Assembly (NCBI RefSeq): GCF_003672135.1
Contig: NC_039512.1
Location: 15,826,874 to 15,890,873, forward strand
Direction: 5' to 3'
Source of the DNA: Ooceraea biroi
Lineage: Eukaryota > Arthropoda > Insecta > Hymenoptera > Formicidae
DNA: 64,000 nt
The notes beneath the pieces are model-generated. The model was not told where the DNA came from, made no database searches, and saw only the letters and a list, made by a program, of their open reading frames with translations. Position numbers and translations under genes: made by a program. Shown here one piece after another: positions 1 through 11,486 of the stretch (its first letter is position 1; each line of letters opens with the position of its first letter).

Positions 1-1331
1 TAGAATACATTACTACCTGATATACACAATATCGTTTTTACACAGATCGATTGTAAGATTTGCATGAAATTTCAAGAAAGTATTTTCTGATAAATTTGGA
101 AGCGATTTTTTGTTAACGATAATTTTGTTAGACGTCACACTTTTACGTAACTTAGATTTACAAGGTGAAACATCTTGCTAACTAGGTAACTGCACGTAAA
201 CTTCAACTTAAATTTTTCTTAAAGTTTGCGAAATTTTAAAGGCTAGCAAAGAACAACATTTAATCATTTATTTGCAGTCTTGAAATTTTATTGGCATTTT
301 TTGTATTCTTGTAATTGCAAGATGCAAATATATATACATAGCGGATGTATCACGACTGAGTAACATCTTCTTTACTGTAACCTTGCACTCCTATTTCCAC
401 GTTCTCCTTTTGATTTGCAATGCAAACATCGCTTTTTATCTCTCTCCCTCTCTTCCTTCCTTTCTTTTCTATCTGTGCTATACTTTACACCTGAATAGAG
501 CAAAGATGGTATATCCACATCTGCATATATCGTATACATGCGTGTATACATGTATTTGCTAGTTGTAAATCGATGATGTAGAAAAGAGAGAGCAAATGGA
601 GGGAAGAATGGGAGGGTCAGTATCGTGCAAATAGAAGCAGCATTACTCAACGAGCCTTTCAAACAAGATGCAACACAGAGAGCACGAAGTTAGAGCAGCA
701 CAGCTATGTGCGACGAGATAGCAAATGCGGAGTATCTTGCGCGCGCGGGCTCGTTTAATGATGTTAAATCGGTGGAACGTCGGCGTCGCTGCGACAAAAA
801 GGCAGCTCGTCTCGACAAACAACGGATAATGTTTCACGAAGAGCTTTCCGATGTCTCCGTCTCGCTTGTAACTTTATCGTTAGCGAAGACCGAGTAGCTC
901 AATCGCTCGATCGAGCGGCGCATGCATAACGTGCATAACGTAACGTAAGGTCAGGCTCGCAACATTCGCCATTGAGTTCCGTCGCTCGATGAATGGATCG
1001 CGATTGAATCTCCAACAGTAAATTTTCAGCAATAAGCTCGCTCTTTTTCCGATTCTCTCGCCCTTGCTTCGTGATGATTTCGTAATGCAGCTAACTTGCA
1101 GCTGCAATAAAATTTCTTGTGCCTCCTTCGCCACGCGTGTCCTACTCTTTCTTCTCCAATCCATTCGTTGTGCATTTTTTTAAAAATGCGACATTTCTCT
1201 CTTTTGGCGTAGTTTCTGACAGTATCAAATTTTACGATTCCATCCTATTATTTCTATAAATAGATATGTTTAAAATACAAAAAAAAGATGTCTCGTTTAA
1301 GATAAAATATTAATTACATTCCAACTAAATA
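1..1331. other. Non-coding, no gene recognised
   Basis: Mostly AT-rich sequence with a somewhat more GC-rich patch around 690-1000. Short open frames occur on both strands (for example 372-662 minus, 706-897 plus, 880-1164 minus), but they overlap one another, show no recognisable domain and have no ordered coding signal. A pyrimidine-rich run lies at about 435-475. I see nothing else to annotate here. Confidence 0.55.
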
Positions 1332-2243
1332 GAGGAAAGTCCCCGATTATGAGATACCATATCGATTTTGCCGAATGTAAGGAAATCTATAGGCAGAATT
1401 TAAAAATGTAATACGTTCTCTTGAAGAGAATTTAATAAGCTTTAGGTTGGTGAAATGAAAAATCTAATTTAAATATTATTTTTTCTGAAAATTAAAAAAA
1501 TTTGAAAAAAGAGCTTTACGCAAGATCGCGAAAGTGTGCTCCTAATATAAGATACCTTGAGAAATCGGTGTTAAAAGTGCAAAATACATCAGTATTGCAA
1601 GTAAAAAAACTTTATTAGATATTTTTATAAAAATACTGCTGCCACAGCCTTCGCCAAATCTTCACGATTCCACTGTCGACGCTTCCTCGTTTCTCTAACC
1701 TCCATAGTCAGATTCTATAAAAATTAAATACACAAAAATTCGTAATATAAATTCGTATTAACTTTTCTTTACCCTTAACGTAGTATTTTCTTTCTTTTTA
1801 TTACACTATATACTCTTCATATTCGAGCAATAATTATCTCATATTAAGAGTACCCTGAATATCTCATTATACGAGCCACACGCCCAGCGGTTCCGCGATC
1901 ATGAAATCTAACCTCTACAATTAAGCAATTCAACAAATCGCGTATTTTCCTGTTACTACGATTCTACTCTATCATTGCATACTGAATTTATTGCCAACCA
2001 TTTCTTTATTATGTAATAAACAAGGTTTAAAGACTTACCTTAAGTTCCTTTGACATGTTCACAATTTCACAAACCTTTTGTTGCAAAAGCTAAACGCAAA
2101 AACGAACAATGAATTTTTCACTAAATACATTTTACACCAAGAGTAATAAGTTTATGGTGGAATTAACAGATGGTGCTCACTAGTTTAGCAGAAACTCCAT
2201 TATCTCATATTAGGAGCATATCTCATAATAGGGGATTCTCCTC
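1332..2243. mobile_element. Non-autonomous DNA transposon with imperfect TIRs, about 0.9 kb
   Basis: The two ends are inverted repeats of about 25 bp: the left end begins gaggaaagtccccgattatg and the reverse complement of the right end begins gaggagaatcccctattatg, with 3 mismatches over 25. Each end abuts a TA dinucleotide (1330-1331 and 2244-2245), as expected of Tc1/mariner-type target duplication. A second inverted motif, tgctcctaatat followed by (a/g)agata, lies inside both ends (near 1538 on the plus strand and near 2200 on the minus). No open frame of 60 codons lies inside, so the element would need a transposase in trans. Superfamily assignment is inference from the TA duplication only. 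Confidence 0.6.
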
Positions 2244-2989
2244 TATACATACATACTGCAATTTTATTACAGTTTTAATTTTTCTTCCCTGAATTGAATA
2301 TTTTAGAAAGAACGCCTGTCTGTCTGTCTGTCTCTCTTTCTCCATAATATCTTTTTTAAAAATACATACCGCAAAGTTTGTTAAATAATTCATCTATGCC
2401 TCATATTAAGTACTGTGTTATATCAAATGGCGCTTGGCAGACGCCAAGGGAGAGTGGGAAAGGTCAGTTAATCCGTCAAATATATCGAGCGACCACCCTT
2501 CCCCTCGCCACCCACGACACGCGGCACAACACGACTCTATCATAGTAACACACAGGCGGTTTATTACCGTAGCGAAGCGAAAGGTTCATTGACAGTAATT
2601 CCGTCAATGGGAATGCACGAGATATAGAATATGACCTATCCCGCCGTCGATAAAACCCCTTGACAGTGGCGGCCGATGGCAGTTCGACGCCGTCCGCCGT
2701 TGCGAGCGGATATATCGTCGCCGCTATCGTCCGTTCGTCGTCTTCCGTTCGTTGCCGCGAAGATGAACAACTGAATCGCGAGCGCGCAATCGCCGCGAAT
2801 GTAAATCTTCCGGGCGACCGTTTTGCATCGATACCGCTTCTCCCGATGACAATGATGACAATATAATGATGATGATGGAAATAATGATGATGACAATGAC
2901 GATGCTGATCGGCATTAATAATAATAATGGCTAACAAAGGAAGGATAAAAAAAAAGTAGGTAAAAAACATGCAAATTTCGACGTTCGAT
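2244..2989. other. Non-coding spacer with simple repeats
   Basis: Contains a (CTGT)4 tract at 2316-2331 and, from about 2480, a GC-richer stretch leading into the block downstream. Overlapping open frames on both strands at 2476-2970 (up to 164 codons) run through a GAT/AAT simple repeat and are judged spurious. Confidence 0.5.
2845..2929. repeat. Imperfect GAT/AAT trinucleotide microsatellite
   Basis: A run of gatgacaatgatgac-type triplets grading into (aat)n. It gives rise to poly-Asp/Met/His-like translations in the overlapping frames, which is why those frames are not trusted. Confidence 0.75.
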
Positions 2990-3956
2990 TAATTTAATTT
3001 CACGGATGATTCGCGGAGATTTGCGGCGATTCTCGTTCCGGAACGCGCACTCGCGTGTGATCTCTGCGACGACCCCTGCGTAAACGTACTTTTAAATACC
3101 TGCTTTTTGTCGCATTGCTAATTAACGCCTTCCTTAAGCGACGTCGCGCGATCTAGATCGACGGTAAACCGCGAGATCGTACACGTGACAGTCGCTTCCT
3201 ATCCTTCAAACGATCGCGGTCCCCGGCGTTGAGAGCCAGTGAAAAGCAAAAGCTCGGAAGCACCGGGCGCTATCAAGGCGCGATTTACGCTCGCCGTTAC
3301 GCTATGTTGCTATCCATTTTCCGACACGTGCACGCTTATCGCTTCTTTGCGAGCGATAACCCAAGGGCTGGCTTTTAACCGCCTTGCGTAGTCGCGCTGG
3401 ATGTACGCGATAAACGCGCCGGTCCTTTATCTCGAGTGCATTAACGTACTTCAACGTAACGCATTACTCGCGGCGTCTGCGGCGCTGGCGTCGGCGCGAC
3501 CGAAAGATATCGATCGATACGTGCAGCGATCTCGATTCTCGACGCGGTCGCGCTCGTTCCGGCACGGAGGATCGATCGGATCGGATTTCCGCCGCGGTAC
3601 GCGCCCGGGGATGCTGTAACTCGAGCCGCGCGGTAATTCCGAAGAGTGCCGGGTTACGCCGCGAGTGCGTCGAGTGACGCGACGAAATTGCGCGCCAAGT
3701 GCGCGACGTGTCGGCGATATTGCCGTAATCTTCGGCGAGACCTCACCGAAGGTGCCGACCGGGAAGGTGAACATAAGACGCTCGTCTACCGAAACGACGT
3801 CCCGTGAAGGAATCAATTTAGCGCTGTTGAACGACGGCTGCATTTATCGCCGGCGATTGGGGGACCAGTCGAGAGAAGGGCTGCACTAATTAACTGCGAT
3901 CTCGGTCCGGTCGCCTCGCGAAGACTGCAAGCCGCCGAGGCCTCGCTGCCTAGAGA
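2990..3956 (+). promoter_or_regulatory. CpG-rich block ending at a consensus 5' splice site; possible first exon or promoter
   Basis: GC and CpG content rise sharply compared with the flanks (about 60% GC in the 60 bases from 3481). The block ends with gcctagagag followed directly by gtaagtttga, so the exon/intron boundary would be 3956/3957, an excellent match to the AG|GTAAGT donor consensus. Both strands contain open frames here (for example 3401-3619 and 3665-3889 plus, 3451-3843 minus), which is expected where stop codons are rare, so I do not call a protein. A 5' untranslated exon of a gene with a long first intron is one reading. A stop-poor CpG island without a gene is the alternative. 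No TATA box or initiator could be assigned with confidence. Confidence 0.25.
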
Positions 3957-5209
3957 GGTAAGTTTGAATTTCCATTAGCTTCATTACAGCGCGCCCTCAA
4001 ATAATATGCGCCTGCATCTGAGAGGAAAACGGTGTAACGGGAAATCGCTTTCCCGAGGGTGGACGGAATGGAAGGGTTGGCCCAGTTAATCGAGAAAAGG
4101 GACGTACTCCCCTTCGCGGTCGCCGTCAGCGTTGTCTCTCTTTGTGTTTCTCCGCTTCTCTCTCCCTCTCCGCCTCTTTCTCCCCTCTTTTTGTGGCTAT
4201 CTGTCTTATTTAATTGGTTCATTTTCTGTAAACGCGAGCGTCTCGATTACGCTCGTCTTTTATCGACCGCTTAAGGGTATACTCTTCTTGTCTCTGTTGG
4301 AATCATGCTTTGGAGTGAGCGCGTTTAAACCCAGTAAATGCAAAACGTTGAGTAATTATTAAGAGCCCGCTCAGACGGTTGATTGGCCTCTTTATTGGCG
4401 GCGTAATCGAATGAATTACGCGGCTGTCGGTAGGCTACCGTTTACGGCAGTACGACGTGATATTGATTTCCGGAACTTTGACGGCGCGCAACTTAACTCG
4501 ATAGTTTCTCTAACGAAATTACTCGTTGAGAAATCTCACGGCGGGCTACAAAGGCACCCGATGAATGCCGCAATAATCAGCGTTACATTAACGAGATTAA
4601 CATTTTTCTCACACACGTACTCGATACATATGAATTATTCTCGCGACGTGCGCGGAAGATGGAAAATGTTACGTTAGAAAAGCCATCTCCGGTGGACGTT
4701 TCCGGTAATGGCGCTATTTTCCCTCAAACGAAACAAAAGAACTAAGAAAGGAGCAACAACAAACGGCGTCGTCTGCGCTGGACATCCACTCGGACTTCGA
4801 ATTACCGGCGTACGTTCTTCACGGGAGAACACGTTATCATCCTGCATTTTCCAGAAGTCGCCGCCACCGTTTCTTTTACAGCCGCTAATAAACGCGTTAA
4901 CTTACGGGCCGGTAAGTTGAAACGGCCTGGCGTGCGTCACGGTATCTTCGGCCTGAAATAATACTATTTGCGGTCAACCGAATTTAACTCGGAGCACACA
5001 CGGCACGGGGTAGAAGCGCGCTCTTATCTTGGCGCGATGACTGCGTCTTTTTCTTATCTATCTTGAACAAACGGAAGGATATTTGATCCGGATGAAAGGC
5101 ATCGCGCGCCGGACTGCTTGAAGATCGGTTCCGTGTGCGAAGTTGTTCCTTGCGAAGCCGAAATTGCGCGAAAGTCCATTGTCCCTGCCGATTTCTGTGC
5201 GCGTACATA
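3957..5209. other. Non-coding, no gene recognised
   Basis: Moderately GC-rich sequence following the possible donor site. A polypyrimidine stretch lies at about 4135-4190. Several 70-90 codon frames (4059-4274, 4411-4677, 4708-4920 plus; 4984-5208 minus) have no recognisable domain and are treated as chance. The stretch ends at the TA target of mariner element A. Confidence 0.5.
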
Positions 5210-6495
5210 TTGGGTCGTCCGGAAAGTTCGTGCCGATTTTTAATAGATGGCGTTAGAACATGTCTGAATATATCAATGTTATTGAAAACATACGATTTAT
5301 ATACATATACTTAAAGGTGACATTTCAACGCATCTTTAGGAAAAAAGTTGTTTCAGATAAATTGATTCGTGTCAATTTTGTACTCTTTTGAAGATGGAAG
5401 AAAACAAAGAACATTTTAGACACTTGATGCTTTTCTATTACCGGAAAGGCAAAAATGCCTCACAAGCAACAAATTCGATATGTTCTGTTTACGGAGAAGG
5501 CGCTTTAGCTGAAAGAACCGTACGTAAGTGGTTCGCTAAGTTTAGAGCTCGTGATTTTAACCTTAAAGACCAAGAACGCTCGGGCAGACCCTCTACTACT
5601 GATGATGACAAATCAAGACACTGATCGAGAATAACCCGCGCTACACGACACGTAAATTAGCAGAGATACTGAAAATATTTAAAACCACTGTCCACGATCA
5701 TGTAGTGAAGCTTGGTTACGTAAGTCGCTATGATGTATGGGTTCCGCATAATTTGGCCGAAAAAATTTTATGGATCGAATTTCCATCTGCGACTCGCTGT
5801 ACAAGCGCAACGAAAACGTACCATTTTTGAAGCAATTAGTGACGGGTGACGAAAAATGGATCATTTACAAACAATGTAGAACGAAAAAGATCCTGGGGTA
5901 AGCGAAATGAACCAGCATTAACCACTCCGAAAGCCGGCCTTCATCCAAAAAAAGTCATGCTCTGTGTCTGGTGGGATTGGAAAGGAATCCCATATTATGA
6001 GCTCCTACCACACAACCAAACGATAAATGCAGATAAGTACTGCTCGCAACTGGACGAATTAAAGACAGCGATTCAGGAAAAACGTCCAGAATTAGCTGAT
6101 AGGAAGGGCGTCGTGTTCCATCAGGACAATGCCAGACCTCATGTTTCTTTGACTACCCGACAAAAATTGTTGGAGTTTGGCTGGGATGTGCTACCTCACC
6201 CACCGTATTCACCAGACATTGCACCTTCAGACTTTCACTTATTTAGGTCTTTGCAAAATTCTCTTAGCGGCAAGAACTTCAACTCTTTGATCGACATAAA
6301 AAACCACCTTGAGGAGTTTTTCGCCGAGAAACCTAAGAAGTTCTGGGAGAATGGAATCTTCCAGTTGCGTGAAAGATGGACAAAGGTTGTGAAACAAAAC
6401 GGTGCATACATAAGTCAATAAATATTTATCGACATAAAAAAATGTTGCCTTTGAATTTTCCTTCAAAATCGGCACGAACTTTCCGGACGACCCAA
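5210..6495 (+). mobile_element. Mariner element A, 1286 bp, perfect TIRs
   Basis: The termini are 31-bp inverted repeats without a mismatch (5210-5240 and 6465-6495; outer end ttgggtcgtccggaaagttc). They are flanked by TA at 5208-5209 and 6496-6497, the target duplication typical of mariner. The length is the usual 1.3 kb. The interior holds one transposase pseudogene in the plus orientation. The perfect ends next to a badly frameshifted gene suggest that this copy was mobilised in trans or inserted fairly recently. The transposase resembles the mellifera-like insect mariners by recall; no comparison was run. Confidence 0.95.
5394..6421 (+). pseudogene. Mariner transposase, element A, three frameshifts
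   Basis: Starts at the ATG at 5394; the frame is also open upstream only through a TTG codon. The first segment encodes the N-terminal helix-turn-helix (HTH) DNA-binding region and an RSGRP linker motif. One base is missing near 5611-5614, a second near 5761-5770 in an A-rich run (just after a WVPHNL motif, variant of WVPHEL), and one is gained near 5870. The last frame then runs to TAA at 6419-6421. All three catalytic aspartates survive: the GDEKW Asp codon at 5848, the QDNARPH Asp at 6125 and the SDFH Asp at 6230, with 34 codons between the last two (DD34D). The product would cut and paste mariner DNA if intact. As it stands it cannot be made as one protein. Confidence 0.93.
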
Positions 6496-9400
6496 TACAA
6501 TGCCGGCCAATTTAATGATAGGGATCTGAAAACACGACGGATGCTGCCCGCAACTCCGCTCCGCATGCTATTGTCGCGGGGAAACAATGAACGACATTCG
6601 CGAGCTGGCTCCACTTTCGTTCCCACTTACACGTCGGCAGCCTGTATCTTCCTTTCTGGACGCGCTTGTCTCGCCCGCGCTATCTAAGAGATCGCTCGCC
6701 TGGAAACCGCCGAGCTTTCCGAGCTCACTCACTCGCGACAACACGATGAGATTTAATGAACGGGATAACCCGCGCGAGAATCTCGTTGAACGCCATCATT
6801 GACCAGCTTGGCGGAGATGTTTCTAAACATCATTTTAGAAAAAATATATAAAATTCGGATTTTCTGACGGAAAATTCAAGAGCTCCAATATTTTACCTCA
6901 ATAATTCGTGAAACGTACCGCATGATGCAAAAGAAATTATTCTATCGCGTGAAAAATATATTATTGTAAAAAATCATGAAAGATAGTTTAATATATCGAA
7001 GCGATTGATGTCCGAGCGTTTGTCTGCAATTATTAAATATTTTCTTAAATATTTCTCAACAAGTCGTGCTTGTATTTATTATCCAGTCTTATTTCTCGAT
7101 ACCTTATAACTAAACATTCAAAAGCAATATTTTTTCACAATGCATGATAGAATTGCTGGCCATCAGTAAGTTGGTATTAAAAGGAGCGGCGGCTGGAAGA
7201 AAGGTTGTGAACGGCGAAGAAACCACAAAGCGTCTTTAACGAAAAGACCTATCGTATCGTTCGTCTGCGGCTTACTTAGTAGACCTCGCAAAGCTCGGTG
7301 ATATTATTAAATCGATCGCGGATATAATATCACTTGTCCATCTTTTCTATTTCGCGCTTTTATACTAAATAGCGCTTCTTCGGTGAGGTTCTTCCGTTCG
7401 TATAAATTATACTGAAAAGTATAAAAGTGCATTTCACTACATTTCTTTTCTATATTAACCAATAGAAATTTTGTCACAACGCTAAAACGAGCACGTATAT
7501 GTCTATTAATCCGGAAAGATATTTTTAGAAACCTCTCTCATGTTGTAAAATATTCGTCACTTTCCATTGATAAGCTTAAAGATTTATTAATTTTTGTAAG
7601 CGCACAAATAAACCTCGCAATATTATTTCTCTCTCTGATATTTCAAGTGTCGCGATCTTGATTTCAGTAATATCTAATTAAAGCGTACTTGAAGTGAGTT
7701 TACGAGGATACGTTCAATTACGAGGATGCATTCAAGAGTAGGATGTCCAAATAGGAACGAGCGAGAAGAGTGTCCGACTTGTTTGTTGACTCATAAACCG
7801 GAATAGCTCTTGTCAATATAGTTAGCTCGGTATAAGTTGCTAACATAAATCAAATGCTCGACGGACCGTAGTTTGATATGATTGAACGTGCTATTTGCGA
7901 TTTACTAACAAGTTTGGGTACACAAATTTTTAATTACAGCGATCGTGTTTATTTAACAAATTGCAAACGTTTTTATCGAACGATCTCTGTTTTGCATTCT
8001 GCAAAACGGTAATAAATAGTTCGTCATCGTCAAGGGTACGATCCGTTCAGTAAGCAACAATGTTGCGTCAATCACGATTTTCGACACACGACTTGCATAA
8101 TTTTCTAGCGCTATTAATGCATCGAGCGATCAACCGTTGCGATATTATCGATCATCCCTCTCTGCCAATGATATATTATACATATTGTTGCAAGAATGGG
8201 ATTGCAACATTGTGATTACGCGATAAAGTGCGGGAGAGTAGAGTCAAGTTAAGCGCGAAAACGCGTTCCCGATAGATTATCCACGATACTCGCTGGCGAT
8301 GCATTTTGCCCGTTTTGCGAAAAGAAGCACGCGCGAGACTTTACTCGATAAATCATGTTACGACAGTAGCGAGCTCGAAGCTGCTTTATTGCATGCGAAT
8401 ATCCCGGGACTGTGCGTGGTTGTCGCGAATGACAGATGTGGCGTGTCAATGATTTTTATCATTGCTCGTGCGACTGATAATTTACATGTACGTGTAAGAA
8501 AGGATTTCGAGATACGACGGAGATGTGTAATATGTAATACTACGCATTGGACGTTTGACATTTCGTGCAATTCGTGTTAAAATTTGGGCATGGTGTGCGA
8601 GAGGATTGTTGCTCACAATAGAATCTTATTCTCCGTTTAATTCTGAGCGATCACTGTTTCAATGGAGCTTTAGAAATTCCCAATTGTTTGAGACATTTCG
8701 TACGAATAGCAAAACTGACAGGAAAGAATGGAAACTAATCGAATTCCTGTCGAGATTGACATCACGTTGAATGTAGGATTGCAAACAATGCGGACAAGTT
8801 CGCGGCATCCTATATATCCTCGCTATTGTGATCGTTAATTGCGCTTAAAAACTACATCCGCGAGTTTCATTAGGTCTAACGTCAACACGTATAAACCGTG
8901 ATGTAGCACATTTTGCTATTTTGCTGAAATGATTGCGAGAAGAGATTTTATTTTTTTAAATATGTTGCTAACAATTGATAATATATACTTTTTTATTATT
9001 GTATGAACGATATTTGCACCTACTAAATTTTATTCGTAAGAACGTAAAATGAAATTTTACTGGTGGAAAACTGGTATAATCGATACTATTCGCTACACCG
9101 TGTCTCGTGGTTTTTAATCATCTGATGCAGTCATTTGCTCCGCGGTAGGATAAACGTGAGTGTAATTACTGCAACGTAGCAACAAGTCAAATTACACTGG
9201 CGCGGTTTCCTTTAAGCCAGCTTCCATTTACTCGAGAAACAGTTTTTTTCGAAAACAGCTTTGGATTCACTTCGTGATTTTTTTCCTCGTGAAAATTCGC
9301 ACATTTCAAGGAATTCAGTCTATTCTGTTTAATCTAACGAAACCGTTTTATCCATTTGAAACATTGCAGCGCAAAAACAAATGCTACCTTCCATTTGTTC

Positions 9401-10200
9401 GCAAAAATTGATGAGAGAGATCGTCGTGAACGCGATACATTTCCTCGCAAGAAATTGCTCCAGCGCGGAGAATTCGTATCGATTAAGGGAAACAAACGTT
9501 ACGTAAACGATAGATGCCATAATTTGGCCGAATTCAATGGACACGTCAGCCAATTCACTAGATAACTAGCGTGGTCCAACCAAGTGGAACGTGCTGATAT
9601 ACAGCAGCAACGTGTTTTTTGTAGGGAGGCCAGGAGGTATTGATTTACCTGGTCAGTCGTGTTACGAGATAAGCCCGTTTACGTATCGCTTACTATACAA
9701 TTCTTAAATAGGCACGACAGAAATAGACATCGACCAACGAGCGCTTTGTATTTGACTTGTCGGGGTAATGTGATTAGAATCACGTCGGAAATAGCATTTA
9801 GTCGATTGTGCAGTTCCATCGTGCGGCCTAATCTCGTTAAAACGAAAGCCCATTTAATTACGGGAACGTATTTAAGGATTTAATCTTTTTATCTACATTG
9901 CTAACAACTAACAATGCATTTCTTGTTATCTGAAGAAGACGAGCTTTCTTAAGTTGTACGTATATGTATGTGGCACATTTATTTATGATTTTGTTTCTAA
10001 CGAAATTAATGTTTTCGTATCTTCGTTTATGTATAGGTACATTTATATTGAAATTTATGTATAAAAAAATACGAGATTATTAGATTGACATGAAAGACTA
10101 AACTTTGTTCATATTTTCTTTATTGAATCGAACATATCTGTAAATAATAACATGCCTTCTCCATCAAAGCGTAACAATACGCGATATACGTAATTATATA
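6496..10200. other. Non-coding, no gene recognised
   Basis: AT-rich sequence between mariner elements A and B. Open frames at 8299-8580 (plus), 8249-8449 and 8358-8570 (minus), 9329-9553 (minus) and 9356-9565 (plus) overlap in pairs and show no domain. No tRNA-like or repeat structure of note was seen. Intergenic or intronic. Confidence 0.5.
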
Positions 10201-11486
10201 TTGGGTCATTAAGTATGAAACTTTACAAATGTAAAAGCGCCATCTTTAACATTTGTTATCTCAAATTTGGCGCCAGACGTCAGTATCAGGTTAGGTTAGT
10301 GTGATAGATGTATGTTCGCTCTTCAAATGTCATATTTGTTTGTTCAAATATCTTCATTAGTTTTATTAGTGGATTCTTTTTTATAGAACTATGGAAAAGT
10401 CCAAAATTCGTGTGATTTATGAATATGAGTTCCACCGTGGAACCACAGTGTCGGAGACAGCTCGTAATATCAACGCTGTATTTGGTGAAGGTTCAACTAC
10501 TAAAGCAACGGTGGGCAATTGGTTCAAAAACTTCAGAGATGGAGATTTCAGCCTCGCTAATGAGCCACGTGGAAGACCAAAGACGAAGGTGGATAATGAT
10601 CACTTGAGAGCCGTAGTAGAGTCCGATCCATCTCAAAGTACACGTGAATTGGCATCGATATTCAATGTTTCCATACCCACCATATTGGTTCATTTAGCTG
10701 CAATTGGTAAGATAAAGAAGTTGGACAAATGGGTCCCGCACGAATTGACCGATGCGCAGCAGGCGCAACGTCTAGAGGCTTCACTTTCTTTGCTTTCCCG
10801 TCACAAAAATGAATCTTTTTTTAATCGAATTGTGACCTACGATGAAAAGTGGATACTCTACGACAATCGTAAACGCTCACATCAGTGGTTGAACGCTGAT
10901 GAACCACCGAGACATCACGCGAAACCCAACATTACACAGAAGAAGCTTATGGTGACTGTTTGGTGGTCCAGGTCAGGTGTTATCTACTACAACTTTATGA
11001 AACCTGGTACATCGATAACGGCTGAAGTATATTGCAAGCAACTGGACGAAATGATGCAACAACTTGCTATTAAACAACCGAAATTGGTCAACCGGTCAAT
11101 GCCAATCCTGTTGCATGATAATGCTCGACCGCACACTGCACGACTGACCGTGGCAAAGCTACAGGAGTTGGAATTGGAAACTCTCCGTCGTCCACCATAT
11201 TCACCAGATCTATCACCTACCGACTATCACTTCTTCTGGAATTTGGACAACTTCTTGGTGGGAAAATTCTTCAATTCTCAACAGGCAGTCGAAACAGCCT
11301 TCCGCGACTTCATCGATTCCCGTACTCCTGGCTTCTATAGTAGAGGCATAGACCAACTACCACTAAAATGGCAGACGTGTGTAGATAACATGGGCGCATA
11401 CTTCGATTGAAAATAAATCATGTCCATGTGCCAAAAAATGCAAAAGTTTATGTTCTATTTGTAAAGCTTCATACTTAATGACCCAA
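10201..11486 (+). mobile_element. Mariner element B, 1286 bp, apparently intact
   Basis: The TIRs are 30 bp with one mismatch at position 20 (10201-10230 and 11457-11486; outer end ttgggtcattaagtatgaa). TA is duplicated at 10199-10200 and 11487-11488. The interior contains one full-length transposase gene with a 190-bp leader before its ATG and a 76-bp tail after its stop. By recall, many stretches of the protein resemble the Hsmar1/cecropia group (VPHELT, VTVWW, DNFL, final YFD), but the TIR is not the one I associate with Hsmar1, so subfamily placement is open. The intact frame and near-perfect ends make this the youngest-looking and most plausibly active element in the window. Confidence 0.96.
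10391..11410 (+). CDS. Mariner transposase, intact, 339 aa
   Basis: DNA transposase that binds the element's own TIRs in the nucleus and catalyses cut-and-paste into TA sites. The frame runs unbroken from ATG 10391 to TGA 11408-11410, and 339 residues is normal for the family (about 340-350). The N-terminal half (residues 1-110) holds two HTH regions separated by a GRPKTK linker at 61-66. WVPHEL is at 114-119. The catalytic triad is D151 (VTYDEKW), D243 (LHDNARPH) and D278 (SPTDYH), with exactly 34 residues between the last two, hence DD34D. The usual GDEKW glycine is Tyr150 here, a position that varies in the family. The C-terminus ends in the common AYFD. No intron, frameshift or nonsense codon is visible. 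Catalytic competence is inferred, not shown. Confidence 0.96.
   Translation: MEKSKIRVIYEYEFHRGTTVSETARNINAVFGEGSTTKATVGNWFKNFRDGDFSLANEPRGRPKTKVDNDHLRAVVESDPSQSTRELASIFNVSIPTILVHLAAIGKIKKLDKWVPHELTDAQQAQRLEASLSLLSRHKNESFFNRIVTYDEKWILYDNRKRSHQWLNADEPPRHHAKPNITQKKLMVTVWWSRSGVIYYNFMKPGTSITAEVYCKQLDEMMQQLAIKQPKLVNRSMPILLHDNARPHTARLTVAKLQELELETLRRPPYSPDLSPTDYHFFWNLDNFLVGKFFNSQQAVETAFRDFIDSRTPGFYSRGIDQLPLKWQTCVDNMGAYFD

Noticed and set aside
2476..3889. Several long frames in the CpG-rich block (for example 164, 130 and 74 codons)
   Set aside because: Both strands are open in GC-rich DNA where stop codons are rare; no motif supports either strand.
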